Shown piece after piece: positions 16,375 through 24,918 of a DNA stretch of 64,000 nucleotides. Origin of the DNA: Aurantimonas sp. HBX-1 (GTDB lineage Bacteria; Pseudomonadota; Alphaproteobacteria; Rhizobiales; Rhizobiaceae); contig NZ_CP090066.1 of assembly GCF_021391535.1 (NCBI RefSeq), forward strand, positions 186,001-250,000, in the 5' to 3' direction. A program made the position numbers and the translations under genes. How positions within the stretch are numbered: position 1 is the first letter of the stretch; each line of letters begins with the position of its first letter. Below the pieces are notes generated by a model, which had not been told where the DNA came from, searched no databases, and worked only from the letters and a program-made list of their open reading frames with translations.

Positions 16375-17282
16375 ACACCGCCGCGACGATCAACGGCGTC
16401 GTCATCGACGACACCTTCGCCGAAGCCTTCCCGATGAACGGCACGGCGATCCAGGTGACCGCCGACAGCGAAAAATGGGCGCTCGAGGCGGCCCGCTCCT
16501 TCACCGGCTTCGCCACCTCGGTGATCGCCTGCGGCTGCGAGGCGGGGATCGACCGCATCGTGCCGCCGGAGGAGACCCGGGACGGGCGCCCCGGCGTGCG
16601 CATCCTGCTGTTCGCCATGGACAAGGCGGGGCTCGCCAAGCAGCTCGGCACGCGGCTCGGCCAGTGCATCCTGACCAGCCCGTCGTCAGCCTGCTACGCC
16701 GACCACGACGGCGACACCCAGATCGATCTCGGCTCGGCGATCCGCTATTTCGCCGATGGCTGGCAGATCTCCAAGAAGTTCGGCGACAAGCATTTCTGGC
16801 GCATGCCGGTGATGGAGGGCGAGTTCCTCTGCGAGGCCAAGACCGGGATCACCGCGGACGGCGTCGGCGGCGGCAATCTGCTGTTCCTCGCCCGCACGCC
16901 GCGCCAGGCATTGGCCGCGGCCGAGGTCGCGGTCGACGCGATGCACGGCGTGCCGGACGTGATCATGCCGTTTCCCGGCGGGATCGTGCGCTCCGGCTCC
17001 AAGGTCGGCGGCAAGTACAAGGGGATGATGGCCTCGACCAACGATGCCTATTGCCCGACGCTGAAGGGCGTCACTCCGTCGGCGCTCGGCCCGGACATCG
17101 GCTCGGTGCTGGAGATCGTCATCGACGGGCTGAGCGCCGACGCGGTCGCCGCGGCGATGCGGGCCGGGCTGAAGGCGGCGGTCGAGCTCGGACCCGACGA
17201 GGGCGCACTGCGGATCGGCGCCGGCAATTACGGCGGCAATCTCGGACCGCATCACTTCCATCTCAAGGATATCCTGCCATGA
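16362..17282 (+). CDS. fhcD: Formylmethanofuran:tetrahydromethanopterin formyltransferase
   Basis: A 306-aa subunit that moves the formyl group from formyl-H4MPT to methylofuran within the Fhc complex. Ftr-family sequence throughout: INGVVIDDTFAEAFPM, CGCEAGIDR, GQCILTSPSSACYAD, FPGGIVRSGSKVGGKYK. Two starts are possible. ATG 16362 has AAGGTGG closely upstream. ATG 16371 makes the 4-nt ATGA overlap with fhcA used elsewhere in this operon and shortens the protein by three residues. The 3' end overlaps fhcC (ATGA, 17279-17282). Confidence 0.95.
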   Translation: MPDMNTAATINGVVIDDTFAEAFPMNGTAIQVTADSEKWALEAARSFTGFATSVIACGCEAGIDRIVPPEETRDGRPGVRILLFAMDKAGLAKQLGTRLGQCILTSPSSACYADHDGDTQIDLGSAIRYFADGWQISKKFGDKHFWRMPVMEGEFLCEAKTGITADGVGGGNLLFLARTPRQALAAAEVAVDAMHGVPDVIMPFPGGIVRSGSKVGGKYKGMMASTNDAYCPTLKGVTPSALGPDIGSVLEIVIDGLSADAVAAAMRAGLKAAVELGPDEGALRIGAGNYGGNLGPHHFHLKDILP

Positions 17283-18088
17283 GCGGCCTGACCTTCCGCA
17301 AGAAGGCCGAGCCGGAGCAGCGGCTCGACCTCTCGGTGCTGACGCCGGCCCGGCTCGCCGGCCTGTCGACGGCCGAGATCGCGGCGCTGCCGGTGGGCAC
17401 GACGCGGCAGCTGCTGCGGGTGGGCGACGTGTTCGCCGTCGACGGCAGCGACGCCGCGTCGATCCGCTTCGAGGGCGGCTCCGACCGGTTCGACCGGATC
17501 GGCGAGGCGCTGGACGGCGGCGCGATCCATGTCGAGGGCGACGCCGGCTGGCGCGTCGGCCGGGCGATGCAGGGCGGGCGCCTGACGGTGTCCGGTTCGG
17601 TCGGGGGCCTTGCCGGCTCGAGCATGAGCGGCGGCCTGCTGTCGATCGGCGGCAATACCGGCCAGCGGCTCGGCGGGCCGATGCCGGGCGAGATGGCCGG
17701 CATGCGCGGCGGCGAAATCCGCGTCGCCGGCAGCGCCGGCAGCCGCGCCGCGGACCGGATGCGCCGGGGCACGATCCTGGTCGCCGGCGAACTCGGCGAG
17801 GACGCCGGCAGCCGGATGATCGCCGGCACGCTGATCGCCGGCGGCATCGCCCGCGGCACGCCCGGCCGGCTGATGAAGCGCGGCACGCTGATCCTGTGCG
17901 GCGGCGCCGAGCGGCTCGGCCCGACCTTCCTCGACAACGGCCCGGCCGACCTCCTGATCCTGCGCCTGATGGCGCGCGAGCTCGCCGCCGGCGCGCTGGC
18001 GCCGCTGCCCTTCGACGGCGGGCCGATGCGCCGCATCGGCGGCGACACGGCGGTGCTCGGCAAGGGCGAGATCTTCCTGCCGCTGTGA
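17279..18088 (+). CDS. fhcC: Formyltransferase/hydrolase complex subunit C
   Basis: A 269-aa subunit with the glutamate-synthase-alpha-like right-handed beta-helix found in FwdC/FhcC. It is mainly structural, holding the other subunits. The centre (about 75-200) is built of repeated Gly-rich turns such as GGAIHVEGDAGWRVG, GGRLTVSGSVGGLAG, GGEIRVAGSAG and RGTILVAGELGEDAG. The start ATG overlaps the fhcD stop, so it is translationally coupled. It is the last gene of the operon. No intrinsic terminator is evident after it, and the sequence becomes clearly AT-richer at once. Confidence 0.94.
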   Translation: MSGLTFRKKAEPEQRLDLSVLTPARLAGLSTAEIAALPVGTTRQLLRVGDVFAVDGSDAASIRFEGGSDRFDRIGEALDGGAIHVEGDAGWRVGRAMQGGRLTVSGSVGGLAGSSMSGGLLSIGGNTGQRLGGPMPGEMAGMRGGEIRVAGSAGSRAADRMRRGTILVAGELGEDAGSRMIAGTLIAGGIARGTPGRLMKRGTLILCGGAERLGPTFLDNGPADLLILRLMARELAAGALAPLPFDGGPMRRIGGDTAVLGKGEIFLPL

Positions 18089-18734
18089 AGGTCGCATTTC
18101 ATTTTGCTAGTGTGGAGTGGATTCAGATCAGCGACCGATAATGTCGCTTATCGATATCACGGCGTATTTTTTTTGCGGCATGTTCGCGGACATCGCACAC
18201 AAAGCACTCCTAAAAAGCGTCATACGATTTTCGCGTCGGTGTTGACCGGTAAGGTCAGCCCGGCATCGCGGTGCCTCGCGGGAGGGAAGTAAGGCAGGTG
18301 CGCGTTCGACCCGAATCGCGACGTCATCATGAAGCTGAACCACGCGATCCCGCTTCTCACGCTACACGACTTGTTGGATAGATGGTCCCGTCGCATCAAA
18401 GTACGGTATCTGCTGGCCGAATCTTCGCCCTCAATCCCCTGACTACGCCTCTGCTGATATCATGCACTGTACTGCGTGGCCGGCAAAAGGAGCATCGAGG
18501 GCATCTTGGGTGCCGCAGGTCCTCTCCGTCGAACCCATCCCGCAGAGCGACGGCGGCAACTACTCTGCCGATGCCGGGCATTGCGACCGACACAAAGGAC
18601 GCTCTATCGGAAGCCTTTCTAATTCCTCTTGTGACGTAGCGTAATTTAGCGTATAATTTAAATTAATTCGTATTCTATATCATAAACTTATGTTATTGAT
18701 CCGCTGGATATCACCCAATCCTTTAGAGGCTCCT
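18089..18734. other. AT-richer gap of 646 bp before the islet gene
   Basis: No supported gene. The base composition departs from the flanks and the short open frames on both strands have no recognisable content. Visible items are an imperfect AT-rich stretch, small palindromes (CGATAA/TTATCG around 18136-18153, TGACC-N5-GGTCA at 18243-18257) and the promoter at 18629-18657. It may be decayed foreign DNA. Confidence 0.55.
18629..18657 (+). promoter_or_regulatory. Sigma-70-type promoter of the islet membrane protein
   Basis: TTGTGA (18629-18634) and a perfect TATAAT (18652-18657) are separated by exactly 17 bp, in AT-rich sequence. Transcription would begin near 18664, about 70 nt before the start codon at 18735. 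This is the best consensus -10 noticed in the window. Confidence 0.6.
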
Positions 18735-19964
18735 ATGTGGGATCTAATCGACAGCGAAACTCTAGTGATATTCATACTAAGCGCTGGCTTGCCAGTCTCG
18801 ATATTCTTCGGGCGAGGAAGCATCCGAAAAAGACGATTGAAGCGGCTTCTTGATCTCAATTCCCGGTTAGATAGGAGCTCAGCCGACCCATTTCTGCGAT
18901 CTATGATGTACCTATTGATAACAAAATATAGAAGTTACTCCGAGGTAGATCCTGTTCCATCAAGATGGAAAAGGTTTTGGTTTTATAATTTTGAGATATT
19001 TTCATTTATTGCACCAACGGTTATGTTCATTATCCTGAGTATGATTGGATTCTTTCTTGTATTGGAGGCGATGCGATATCCATTTACGGAAACAAACCTT
19101 TTGATGTTGGGGTTGCAGTCAAGCACTACGGCCGATGTCAGCGCAAATTATCAGAAGGTGACGGCGCTAATTGTTTGTGCAGGGTTTCTCGGCGCATACG
19201 TCTGGTCGACCAAGTACTTAATACTCAGAGTTGCCAATTTGGATTTAACGCCCATTGATTTTCTTCAAGTATCAGCGCACATTATATTAACAATTTTGAT
19301 CGCAGGTATTCTTCGGCACTTTGAGGGGTCTGCGTTGGAATTCGCAGCTTCAGGTGCACTCTTGCTAGCGTTTCTTTTCGGGTTGTTTCCCGGGTTGGGG
19401 GTCGCAACGCTGTGGGACAGGTTGCCGGGGCGCTTGAAATCCAAAGGCGCGATCTCTCAATATCGAGAAATAGCCAGAGATTTTCCGTTAGATTTACTTG
19501 ATGGAATTGATAGTAGCAAAAAATTTCGCCTGGAGAGTTATGAAATAACCGATGTACAGATAATGGCTACAGCAAATCCGGTGCAGTTGTTTGTTTCGAC
19601 CCCCTACAATCTAGCGCTAATACTAGATTGGATTGCTCAAGCGCAGCTTTTAGTTATTCTTGGCCCAGAGAAATTTCTCGAGGCACGCGCGATGTGCATC
19701 AGAAATATACATGATTTCCTTGACGCAGCGGAAACCGTCGGAGGGCGAGCGTATATAATGCCGCTGCTCTCCACTAGTCCCATGTCCGACCAGATTATAA
19801 AAGAGCGGATAATATCTATATCGTCCGGGATTCATGTGCGGTTTCTAAGAGAGATATGTTTCGCGCTCAGTAATATCGAGCGGCGAGCATTTCCCTATCA
19901 AATCAGTGACAATCGGAATGATGCTAAAGATGAGTCGGTGAAGAGGGAGGAGGATGCGGCATAG
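18735..19964 (+). CDS. Unknown membrane protein in an AT-rich islet
   Basis: A 409-aa integral membrane protein of unknown function. About five hydrophobic segments are visible: residues 8-28, 88-112, 140-163, and two between about 178 and 228. A roughly 180-aa soluble C-terminal part follows. There, DLLDGIDSSKKFRLESYEI followed by TDVQIMATANP looks like a helix-hairpin-helix-type module (inference). Codon use is rich in A/T third positions, unlike every neighbour, which indicates recent acquisition. The ATG at 18735 has AGAGG 5 nt upstream. An ATG at 18690 would add 15 residues without a good ribosome site. It is monocistronic with its own promoter. Roles in stress, transport or defence are all possible and none is supported. 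Confidence 0.75.
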   Translation: MWDLIDSETLVIFILSAGLPVSIFFGRGSIRKRRLKRLLDLNSRLDRSSADPFLRSMMYLLITKYRSYSEVDPVPSRWKRFWFYNFEIFSFIAPTVMFIILSMIGFFLVLEAMRYPFTETNLLMLGLQSSTTADVSANYQKVTALIVCAGFLGAYVWSTKYLILRVANLDLTPIDFLQVSAHIILTILIAGILRHFEGSALEFAASGALLLAFLFGLFPGLGVATLWDRLPGRLKSKGAISQYREIARDFPLDLLDGIDSSKKFRLESYEITDVQIMATANPVQLFVSTPYNLALILDWIAQAQLLVILGPEKFLEARAMCIRNIHDFLDAAETVGGRAYIMPLLSTSPMSDQIIKERIISISSGIHVRFLREICFALSNIERRAFPYQISDNRNDAKDESVKREEDAA

Positions 19965-20273
19965 AGTTTCATTGGCCTTTAAAGTCAATCTTAACCCCGG
20001 CGCCAAAATCGGTGTCGTTCGCGGTAGATCTCCGTTTTTAAGAAATTTATCTATTGAGGTTTCGGTGATCCCATTCTGAATATGGGGTGAGCGCCGGCCC
20101 GTAAGGAGCTTGCCTTAGCTCGTGTAGAGTGATGATACCGATCGTGCGGATCAGGATGTTTCGTCGAGGAGAACCGAGGGCCACCTTTAGGATCGCCTCC
20201 AAATCGACGTCTTCTCAGTGTCTCCGGCCCGTAGGCGTGACGCCGGCAGGGCACCGCATTCGGGAGTGACACG
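19965..20273. other. Gap of 309 bp after the islet gene
   Basis: No gene recognised. The first 90 bp are still AT-rich, then composition returns to that of the main genome, so the right edge of the islet is probably near 20050-20100. No flanking direct repeat, tRNA end or terminator could be identified by eye. Confidence 0.5.
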
Positions 20274-20480
20274 ATGATCGACCTGATCCTGACCGTCTGC
20301 ATGATCGCGGACCCCTCGTCCTGCCGCGAGGAACGGCTCGCCTACGAGAGCCGCGGCTCGCTGGCGCAATGCATGATGCTCTCGACGCCCTACGTCGCCG
20401 CGTGGGCGGGCGATCACCCGCAGTGGACGGTCAAGCGGTGGAAGTGCGGTTGGCCCGAGGAACGCAAGCAGCCGATCTGA
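20274..20480 (+). CDS. Small conserved hypothetical protein
   Basis: A 68-aa protein with four Cys (CMIADPSSCREE, AQCMM, KWKCGW) and the pattern AAWAGDHPQWTVKRWKC. I recognise the layout from small uncharacterised proteins common in Hyphomicrobiales. Its function is unknown. The N-terminus MIDLILTVCMIA could be a weak export or membrane segment. GGGAG lies 7 nt before the ATG. Codon use is like the main genome, so it is outside the AT-rich islet. Confidence 0.7.
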   Translation: MIDLILTVCMIADPSSCREERLAYESRGSLAQCMMLSTPYVAAWAGDHPQWTVKRWKCGWPEERKQPI

Positions 20481-20570
20481 GCTCCCAAGCGTGCGCTGCC
20501 GAGCGATCGCGCATTATGCCTGAAATCTAGGCGGCCCGTCGGAGCCGATCGTCCGGCTGCCTTAACATTA

Positions 20571-20595
20571 GGCACGCGGACGCTGCCGCAGTGCC
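20571..20595. promoter_or_regulatory. GGCAC-N15-GTGCC dyad upstream of urtA
   Basis: Inverted pentamers at 20571-20575 and 20591-20595 lie 45-70 bp before the sigma-54-type element. An activator such as NtrC would be expected to bind in this region, but the spacing does not match the usual NtrC site, so this is only a candidate. Confidence 0.2.
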
Positions 20596-20639
20596 GCTGC
20601 GGCGCCGGTTCCGCCGATCAGGCCGAGCATTCGCCGAGA

Positions 20640-20656
20640 TTGGCACAGGCTTTGCT
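20640..20656 (+). promoter_or_regulatory. Sigma-54 (RpoN) promoter of the urea importer
   Basis: TTGGCACAGGCTTTGCT matches the -24/-12 consensus (TGGCAC-N5-TTGCW). The invariant GG (20642-20643) and GC (20654-20655) are 10 nt apart, as required. Transcription would start near 20667, about 40 nt before urtA. This implies activation under nitrogen limitation, presumably by NtrC, as is known for urea importers in other bacteria. Confidence 0.75.
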
Positions 20657-20709
20657 CCGTTTCACTCGTAACCCGACCGCGTCGGGGCCGAAACGAGTGG
20701 AGATGGCGC

Positions 20710-22026
20710 ATGAACTCACCCTTCAAATGGATCCGGGGCATTGCCGCCGCGGCGGCAATGACAGGCGTGGCGCTCACCGGAGCCGCCGCCCAGGACGCGC
20801 CCAGCGGCGAGCCGATCAAGGTCGGCGTCCTGCACTCGCTGTCCGGGACGATGGCGATCTCCGAGACGACCCTCAAGGACGTCATGCTGATGCTCATCGA
20901 GGAGCAGAACAAGAAGGGCGGCCTGCTCGGCCGGCCGCTGGAGGCGGTCGTCGTCGATCCGGCCTCCGACTGGCCGCTGTTCGCCGAGCGCATGCGCGAC
21001 CTCGTCTCCGCGCAGGACGTCGCGGCGGTGTTCTGCTGCTGGACGTCGGTGTCGCGCAAGTCGATCCTGCCGGTCGCCGAGGAGCTGAACACGGTGGTGT
21101 TCTACCCGGTCCAGTACGAGGGCGAGGAATCGTCGCGGAACATCTTCTACACCGGCGCCGCCCCGAACCAGCAGGCGATCCCGGCTGTCGACTACCTGAT
21201 GGCGGAAGGCGTCGAGCGCTGGGTGCTGGAGGGCACCGACTACGTCTATCCGCGCACCACCAACAAGATCCTCGAGCAGTATCTGATGGACAAGGGCGTC
21301 GCCGCCGAGGACATCAAGATCAACTATACCCCGTTCGGCTTCTCCGACTGGCAGACCGAGGTCGCCGCGATCAAGGAATTCGGCTCGGCCGGCAAGAAGA
21401 CCGCGGTGGTGTCGACCGTCAACGGTGACGCCAACGTGCCGTTCTACAAGGAACTCGCCAACCAGGGCATCGCCGCGACGGACATTCCGGTGGTGGCGTT
21501 CTCGGTCGGCGAGGAAGAACTCGCCGGCATCGACACCGGCCCGCTGGTCGGCCATCTCGCCGCCTGGAACTACTTCATGTCGGTCGACACGCCGGAAAAC
21601 GCCGAGTTCATCGAGAAGTGGAAGGCCTTCATCGGCAACGAGGAGCGCGTCACCAACGACCCGATGGAGGCCCACTATATCGGCTTCAACATGTGGGTGA
21701 AGGCGGTCGAGAAGGCCGGCACGACGGACGCCGACGCGGTGATCGCGGCGCTGCCGGGCATCGAGCAGGCCAACCTCACCGGCGGCGTCTCCAAGATGCT
21801 GCCGAACCACCACATCACCAAGCCGGTGCTGATCGGCGAGATCAACGCCGACGGCCAGTTCGACATCGTCAGCGAGACCGAGGAACTGGTCCCCGGCGAC
21901 GCCTGGTCGGACTTCCTGCCGGAATCGAAGCCCCTCGAGGCCGACTGGACCGACCCGATCAACTGCGGGAACTACAACACCGAGACCAAGACCTGTGGTG
22001 GCGCTTCGGCTGCGGCTGCTCAGTAA
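20710..22026 (+). CDS. urtA: Urea ABC transporter substrate-binding protein
   Basis: A 438-aa periplasmic urea-binding protein of the branched-chain-amino-acid-type (HAAT) family, the receptor of UrtBCDE. Signal peptide at residues 1-28 (IRGIAAAAAMTGVALTGAAA then Q). Diagnostic segments are IKVGVLHSLSGTMAISE, VFCCWTSVSRKSILPVAEE, FYPVQYEGEESSRNIFYTGA and GGVSKMLPNHHITKPVLIGE. The ATG at 20710 follows GGAGATGGCGC. It is preceded by a sigma-54-type promoter and followed by an 11-bp hairpin before urtB, an arrangement that usually lets the binding protein be made in excess over the membrane parts. Confidence 0.96.
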   Translation: MNSPFKWIRGIAAAAAMTGVALTGAAAQDAPSGEPIKVGVLHSLSGTMAISETTLKDVMLMLIEEQNKKGGLLGRPLEAVVVDPASDWPLFAERMRDLVSAQDVAAVFCCWTSVSRKSILPVAEELNTVVFYPVQYEGEESSRNIFYTGAAPNQQAIPAVDYLMAEGVERWVLEGTDYVYPRTTNKILEQYLMDKGVAAEDIKINYTPFGFSDWQTEVAAIKEFGSAGKKTAVVSTVNGDANVPFYKELANQGIAATDIPVVAFSVGEEELAGIDTGPLVGHLAAWNYFMSVDTPENAEFIEKWKAFIGNEERVTNDPMEAHYIGFNMWVKAVEKAGTTDADAVIAALPGIEQANLTGGVSKMLPNHHITKPVLIGEINADGQFDIVSETEELVPGDAWSDFLPESKPLEADWTDPINCGNYNTETKTCGGASAAAAQ

Positions 22027-22040
22027 GCACACCAGGTCTG

Positions 22041-22073
22041 TCGAGGCTCGCTTGCTCCCAGAGCGAGCCTCGA
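22041..22073 (+). promoter_or_regulatory. urtA-urtB intercistronic hairpin
   Basis: The arms TCGAGGCTCGC (22041-22051) and GCGAGCCTCGA (22063-22073) form a perfect 11-bp stem with an 11-nt loop, 15 nt after the urtA stop. There is no T-run, so it more likely protects the urtA message from 3' decay or partly attenuates read-through than fully terminates. Confidence 0.55.
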
Positions 22074-22129
22074 GCGGGGGCGGCCAGGCGACCGTCCCCG
22101 CCAATGTCTCCACCGCTACAGGATATTTC

Positions 22130-23758
22130 ATGGCCGTCTTCGCGCGCTGGTGCCTCGCTCTTCTCCTGCTGGTCCCGGTCACGATCCTATCCGCCGTCCC
22201 GGCGAGCGCGCAGGACGGCGATGCCGCGGCGATCATCCAGAAGTTCGGCGGCAAGCAGAGCTTTGCCGACACCGAGGCGGTGATCGACGAACTCGCCGCC
22301 ACCGGCAATGCCGACGTGGCGCCGGCGCTGCGGGCGCTAGGCGACGGCAGCCTCTACTGGCGCAAGGGCGACGAGAGGGTGTTCATCGGCCGCGGCAGCG
22401 ACCCGGTCACGCTGCTCGATCCGCTGACCGGCGCGGAGGTGGGCACGGCGCCGGCCGGCGACCTGACCAAGGTCCGCATCAAGAATTCCATCCGCAACGA
22501 CATCTCGACGGCGCTCGGGTCGCTGACGCTCGGGTCCCCCGATCCGGCGCAGCGCCTGCGGGCCGCCTCGACGCTGTTTTCCGACGGCGATCCGGCGATG
22601 ATCGAGCCGCTCCAGGCGGCGATCGCCCGGGAACAGGACGCGGCCGTGAAAGCCCGCATGGAGGAGGCGCTGGCCGCCGCCGTGCTGGCCTCCGACCGGC
22701 CGGCGGCGGAGAAGGCCGAGGCCGCGGCCGTCATGGAAGGGCGCGGCGACCGCGAGGCGCTAACGCTGCTCGTGCGCTTTGCCGGCGCCACCGAGGACGT
22801 GGAAGCCAAGGCCGCCGCCGAGAAGGCGATCGCGGCAATCGAGGGCAACATCGCCTTCTGGTACCAGATGCAGAACATCTGGTACGGCCTGTCGCTCGGC
22901 TCGGTGCTGCTGCTCGCCGCGATCGGGCTCGCCATCACCTTCGGCGTCATGGGCGTCATCAACATGGCGCATGGCGAGATGGTGATGCTCGGCGCCTACA
23001 CGACCTTCGTCGTGCAGGAGGCGATCCGCACCAGCGCGCCCGAGCTCTTCGCCTGGTCGCTGGCGATCGCCCTGCCGCTGGCGTTCCTCGTCTCCGGCAC
23101 GGTCGGGCTGGTGATGGAGCGCTTCCTGATCCGCTTCCTCTACGGCCGGCCGCTGGAGACGCTGCTCGCCACCTTCGGCGTGTCGCTGATCCTGCAGCAG
23201 GCGGTCCGCACGATCTTCGGCCCGACCAACCGCGAGGTCGGCAACCCGGAATGGATGTCCGGCGCCTTCGAGGTCGGGATGATGGCGATCACCTGGAACC
23301 GGCTGTGGATCATCGTCTTCTCGCTGGTGGTGTTCGCCGGCCTGCTGGTGGTGCTCAACCGCACCTCGCTCGGCCTGCAGATGCGGGCCGTCACCCAGAA
23401 CCGCAAGATGGCCTCGGCGATGGGCATCCGCACGCCCTGGGTCGACGCGCTGACCTTCGCGCTCGGCTCCGGCATCGCCGGCATCGCCGGGGTGGCGCTC
23501 AGCCAGATCGACAACGTCTCGCCGGACCTCGGCCAGGGCTACATCATCGATTCCTTCATGGTGGTGGTGTTCGGCGGGGTCGGCAATCTCTGGGGCACGC
23601 TGGTCGGGGCGATGAGCCTCGGCATCCTCAACAAGTTCCTCGAGCCCTATGCGGGCGCGGTGCTCGGCAAGATCGTCGTGCTGGTTCTGATCATCCTGTT
23701 CATCCAGAAGCGGCCGCGCGGCCTGTTCGCCCAGAAGGGGAGGTTCGTGGACGCATGA
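22130..23758 (+). CDS. urtB: Urea ABC transporter permease
   Basis: A 542-aa inner-membrane permease of the LivH type. It starts with a signal or membrane segment (residues 1-26), then has a periplasmic domain of roughly 200 residues, rich in Ala and helical repeats, typical of long UrtB proteins. The permease core begins near IWYGLSLGSVLLLAAIGLAI and contains INMAHGEMVMLGAYT, the LivH/LivM-family loop. The ATG at 22130 has AGGAT 6 nt upstream. Its stop overlaps the urtC start (ATGA, 23755-23758). Confidence 0.95.
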   Translation: MAVFARWCLALLLLVPVTILSAVPASAQDGDAAAIIQKFGGKQSFADTEAVIDELAATGNADVAPALRALGDGSLYWRKGDERVFIGRGSDPVTLLDPLTGAEVGTAPAGDLTKVRIKNSIRNDISTALGSLTLGSPDPAQRLRAASTLFSDGDPAMIEPLQAAIAREQDAAVKARMEEALAAAVLASDRPAAEKAEAAAVMEGRGDREALTLLVRFAGATEDVEAKAAAEKAIAAIEGNIAFWYQMQNIWYGLSLGSVLLLAAIGLAITFGVMGVINMAHGEMVMLGAYTTFVVQEAIRTSAPELFAWSLAIALPLAFLVSGTVGLVMERFLIRFLYGRPLETLLATFGVSLILQQAVRTIFGPTNREVGNPEWMSGAFEVGMMAITWNRLWIIVFSLVVFAGLLVVLNRTSLGLQMRAVTQNRKMASAMGIRTPWVDALTFALGSGIAGIAGVALSQIDNVSPDLGQGYIIDSFMVVVFGGVGNLWGTLVGAMSLGILNKFLEPYAGAVLGKIVVLVLIILFIQKRPRGLFAQKGRFVDA

Positions 23759-24915
23759 TCCTCGCGCGATTCCTCGGCCCACGGGTCTGGTTCCTGGTGG
23801 TCGCGCTGGTCGCCGCGGCGGTGCTGGTGCCGGCGGCGAGCCTGTGGCTGCCGGCCGGCCATCCGCTGCACGTGCCGCCCTATCTCGTGCCGCTGATCGG
23901 CAAGTACATCTGCTACGCGCTGCTGGCGCTCTCGCTCGATCTCGTCTGGGGCTATGTCGGCATCCTGTCGCTCGGCCACGGCGCCTTCTTCGCGCTCGGC
24001 GGCTACGCGATGGGCATGTACCTGATGCGCCAGATCGGCCCGCGCGGCGTCTACGGCAATCCGGTGCTGCCGGACTTCATGGTGTTCCTCAACTGGCAGG
24101 AACTGCCGTGGTACTGGACCGGCTTCGACCAGTTCTGGTTCGCAGCGATCATGGTGATGCTGGTGCCGGGGCTGCTCGCCTTCGTGTTCGGCTATTTCGC
24201 CTTCCGCAGCCGCGTCACCGGCGTGTACCTGTCGATCATCACCCAGGCGATGACCTATGCGCTTCTGCTGGCGTTCTTCCGAAACGACATGGGGTTCGGC
24301 GGCAATAACGGCCTGACCGACTTCAAGGACATTCTTGGTTACCCAATCCAGGCGGCGACGACGCGGGCGGCGCTGTTCTCGGCCAGCTGCATCGCGCTCG
24401 CCATCGCCGTGCTGTTCGTCGGCTGGATCACCCGCTCCAAGCTCGGCAAGCTGATGGTGGCGGTGCGCGACGCGGAAAGCCGCACCCGCTTCATCGGCTG
24501 GCGGCCGGAGCACGTGAAGCTCTTCGCCTTCACCGTCTCGGCGGTGATGGCGGGGATCGCCGGCGCGCTCTACGTGCCGCAGGTCGGCATCATCAACCCC
24601 GGCGAGTTCGCGCCGGTCAATTCCATCGAGGTGGTGGTCTGGGCGGCGGTCGGCGGCCGCGCGACGCTCATCGGCCCGATCCTCGGCGCGCTCATCGTCA
24701 ACTTCGCCAAGAGCACCTTCACCGCGATCGCGCCGGAATACTGGCTGTTCGTGCTCGGGGGCCTGTTCGTCTTCGTCACGCTGTTCATGCCGCGCGGCAT
24801 CGTCGGCACGTTCGATCACGGCTGGAGCGGCTGGCGCGCCCGCCGGGCCGCGAAACGCGCCGAAGAGGGCGAGGCGGTAGACGACCGCGTCGCCGCGGCG
24901 AACCCGGCGGAGTAG
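23755..24915 (+). CDS. urtC: Urea ABC transporter permease
   Basis: A 386-aa second permease, LivM type, pairing with UrtB. Eight or more hydrophobic segments are visible. The conserved loop reads GYVGILSLGHGAFFALGGYA. The UrtC-characteristic periplasmic stretch with the PDFMVFLNWQELPWYW segment is present, and ESRTRFIGW is the ATPase-contact loop. The C-terminus after about residue 360 is a charged cytoplasmic tail. The ATG overlaps the urtB stop. urtD starts 3 bp after its stop. Confidence 0.95.
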   Translation: MILARFLGPRVWFLVVALVAAAVLVPAASLWLPAGHPLHVPPYLVPLIGKYICYALLALSLDLVWGYVGILSLGHGAFFALGGYAMGMYLMRQIGPRGVYGNPVLPDFMVFLNWQELPWYWTGFDQFWFAAIMVMLVPGLLAFVFGYFAFRSRVTGVYLSIITQAMTYALLLAFFRNDMGFGGNNGLTDFKDILGYPIQAATTRAALFSASCIALAIAVLFVGWITRSKLGKLMVAVRDAESRTRFIGWRPEHVKLFAFTVSAVMAGIAGALYVPQVGIINPGEFAPVNSIEVVVWAAVGGRATLIGPILGALIVNFAKSTFTAIAPEYWLFVLGGLFVFVTLFMPRGIVGTFDHGWSGWRARRAAKRAEEGEAVDDRVAAANPAE

Positions 24916-24918
24916 GCG

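Noticed and set aside
18329..18442. 37-residue open frame (starts MKLNHAIPLL) in the AT-rich gap
   Set aside because: No ribosome site, no continuation on either side and no recognisable family. It might be a remnant of a larger gene, but that cannot be supported.
18089..20273. Prophage or insertion-sequence remnant
   Set aside because: The composition is foreign, but there is no transposase, integrase, terminal inverted repeat, flanking duplication or tRNA end that can be recognised.
20716..22308. 530-codon minus-strand frame opposite urtA
   Set aside because: Repetitive Arg/Val/Asp-rich translation produced by reading urtA backwards.
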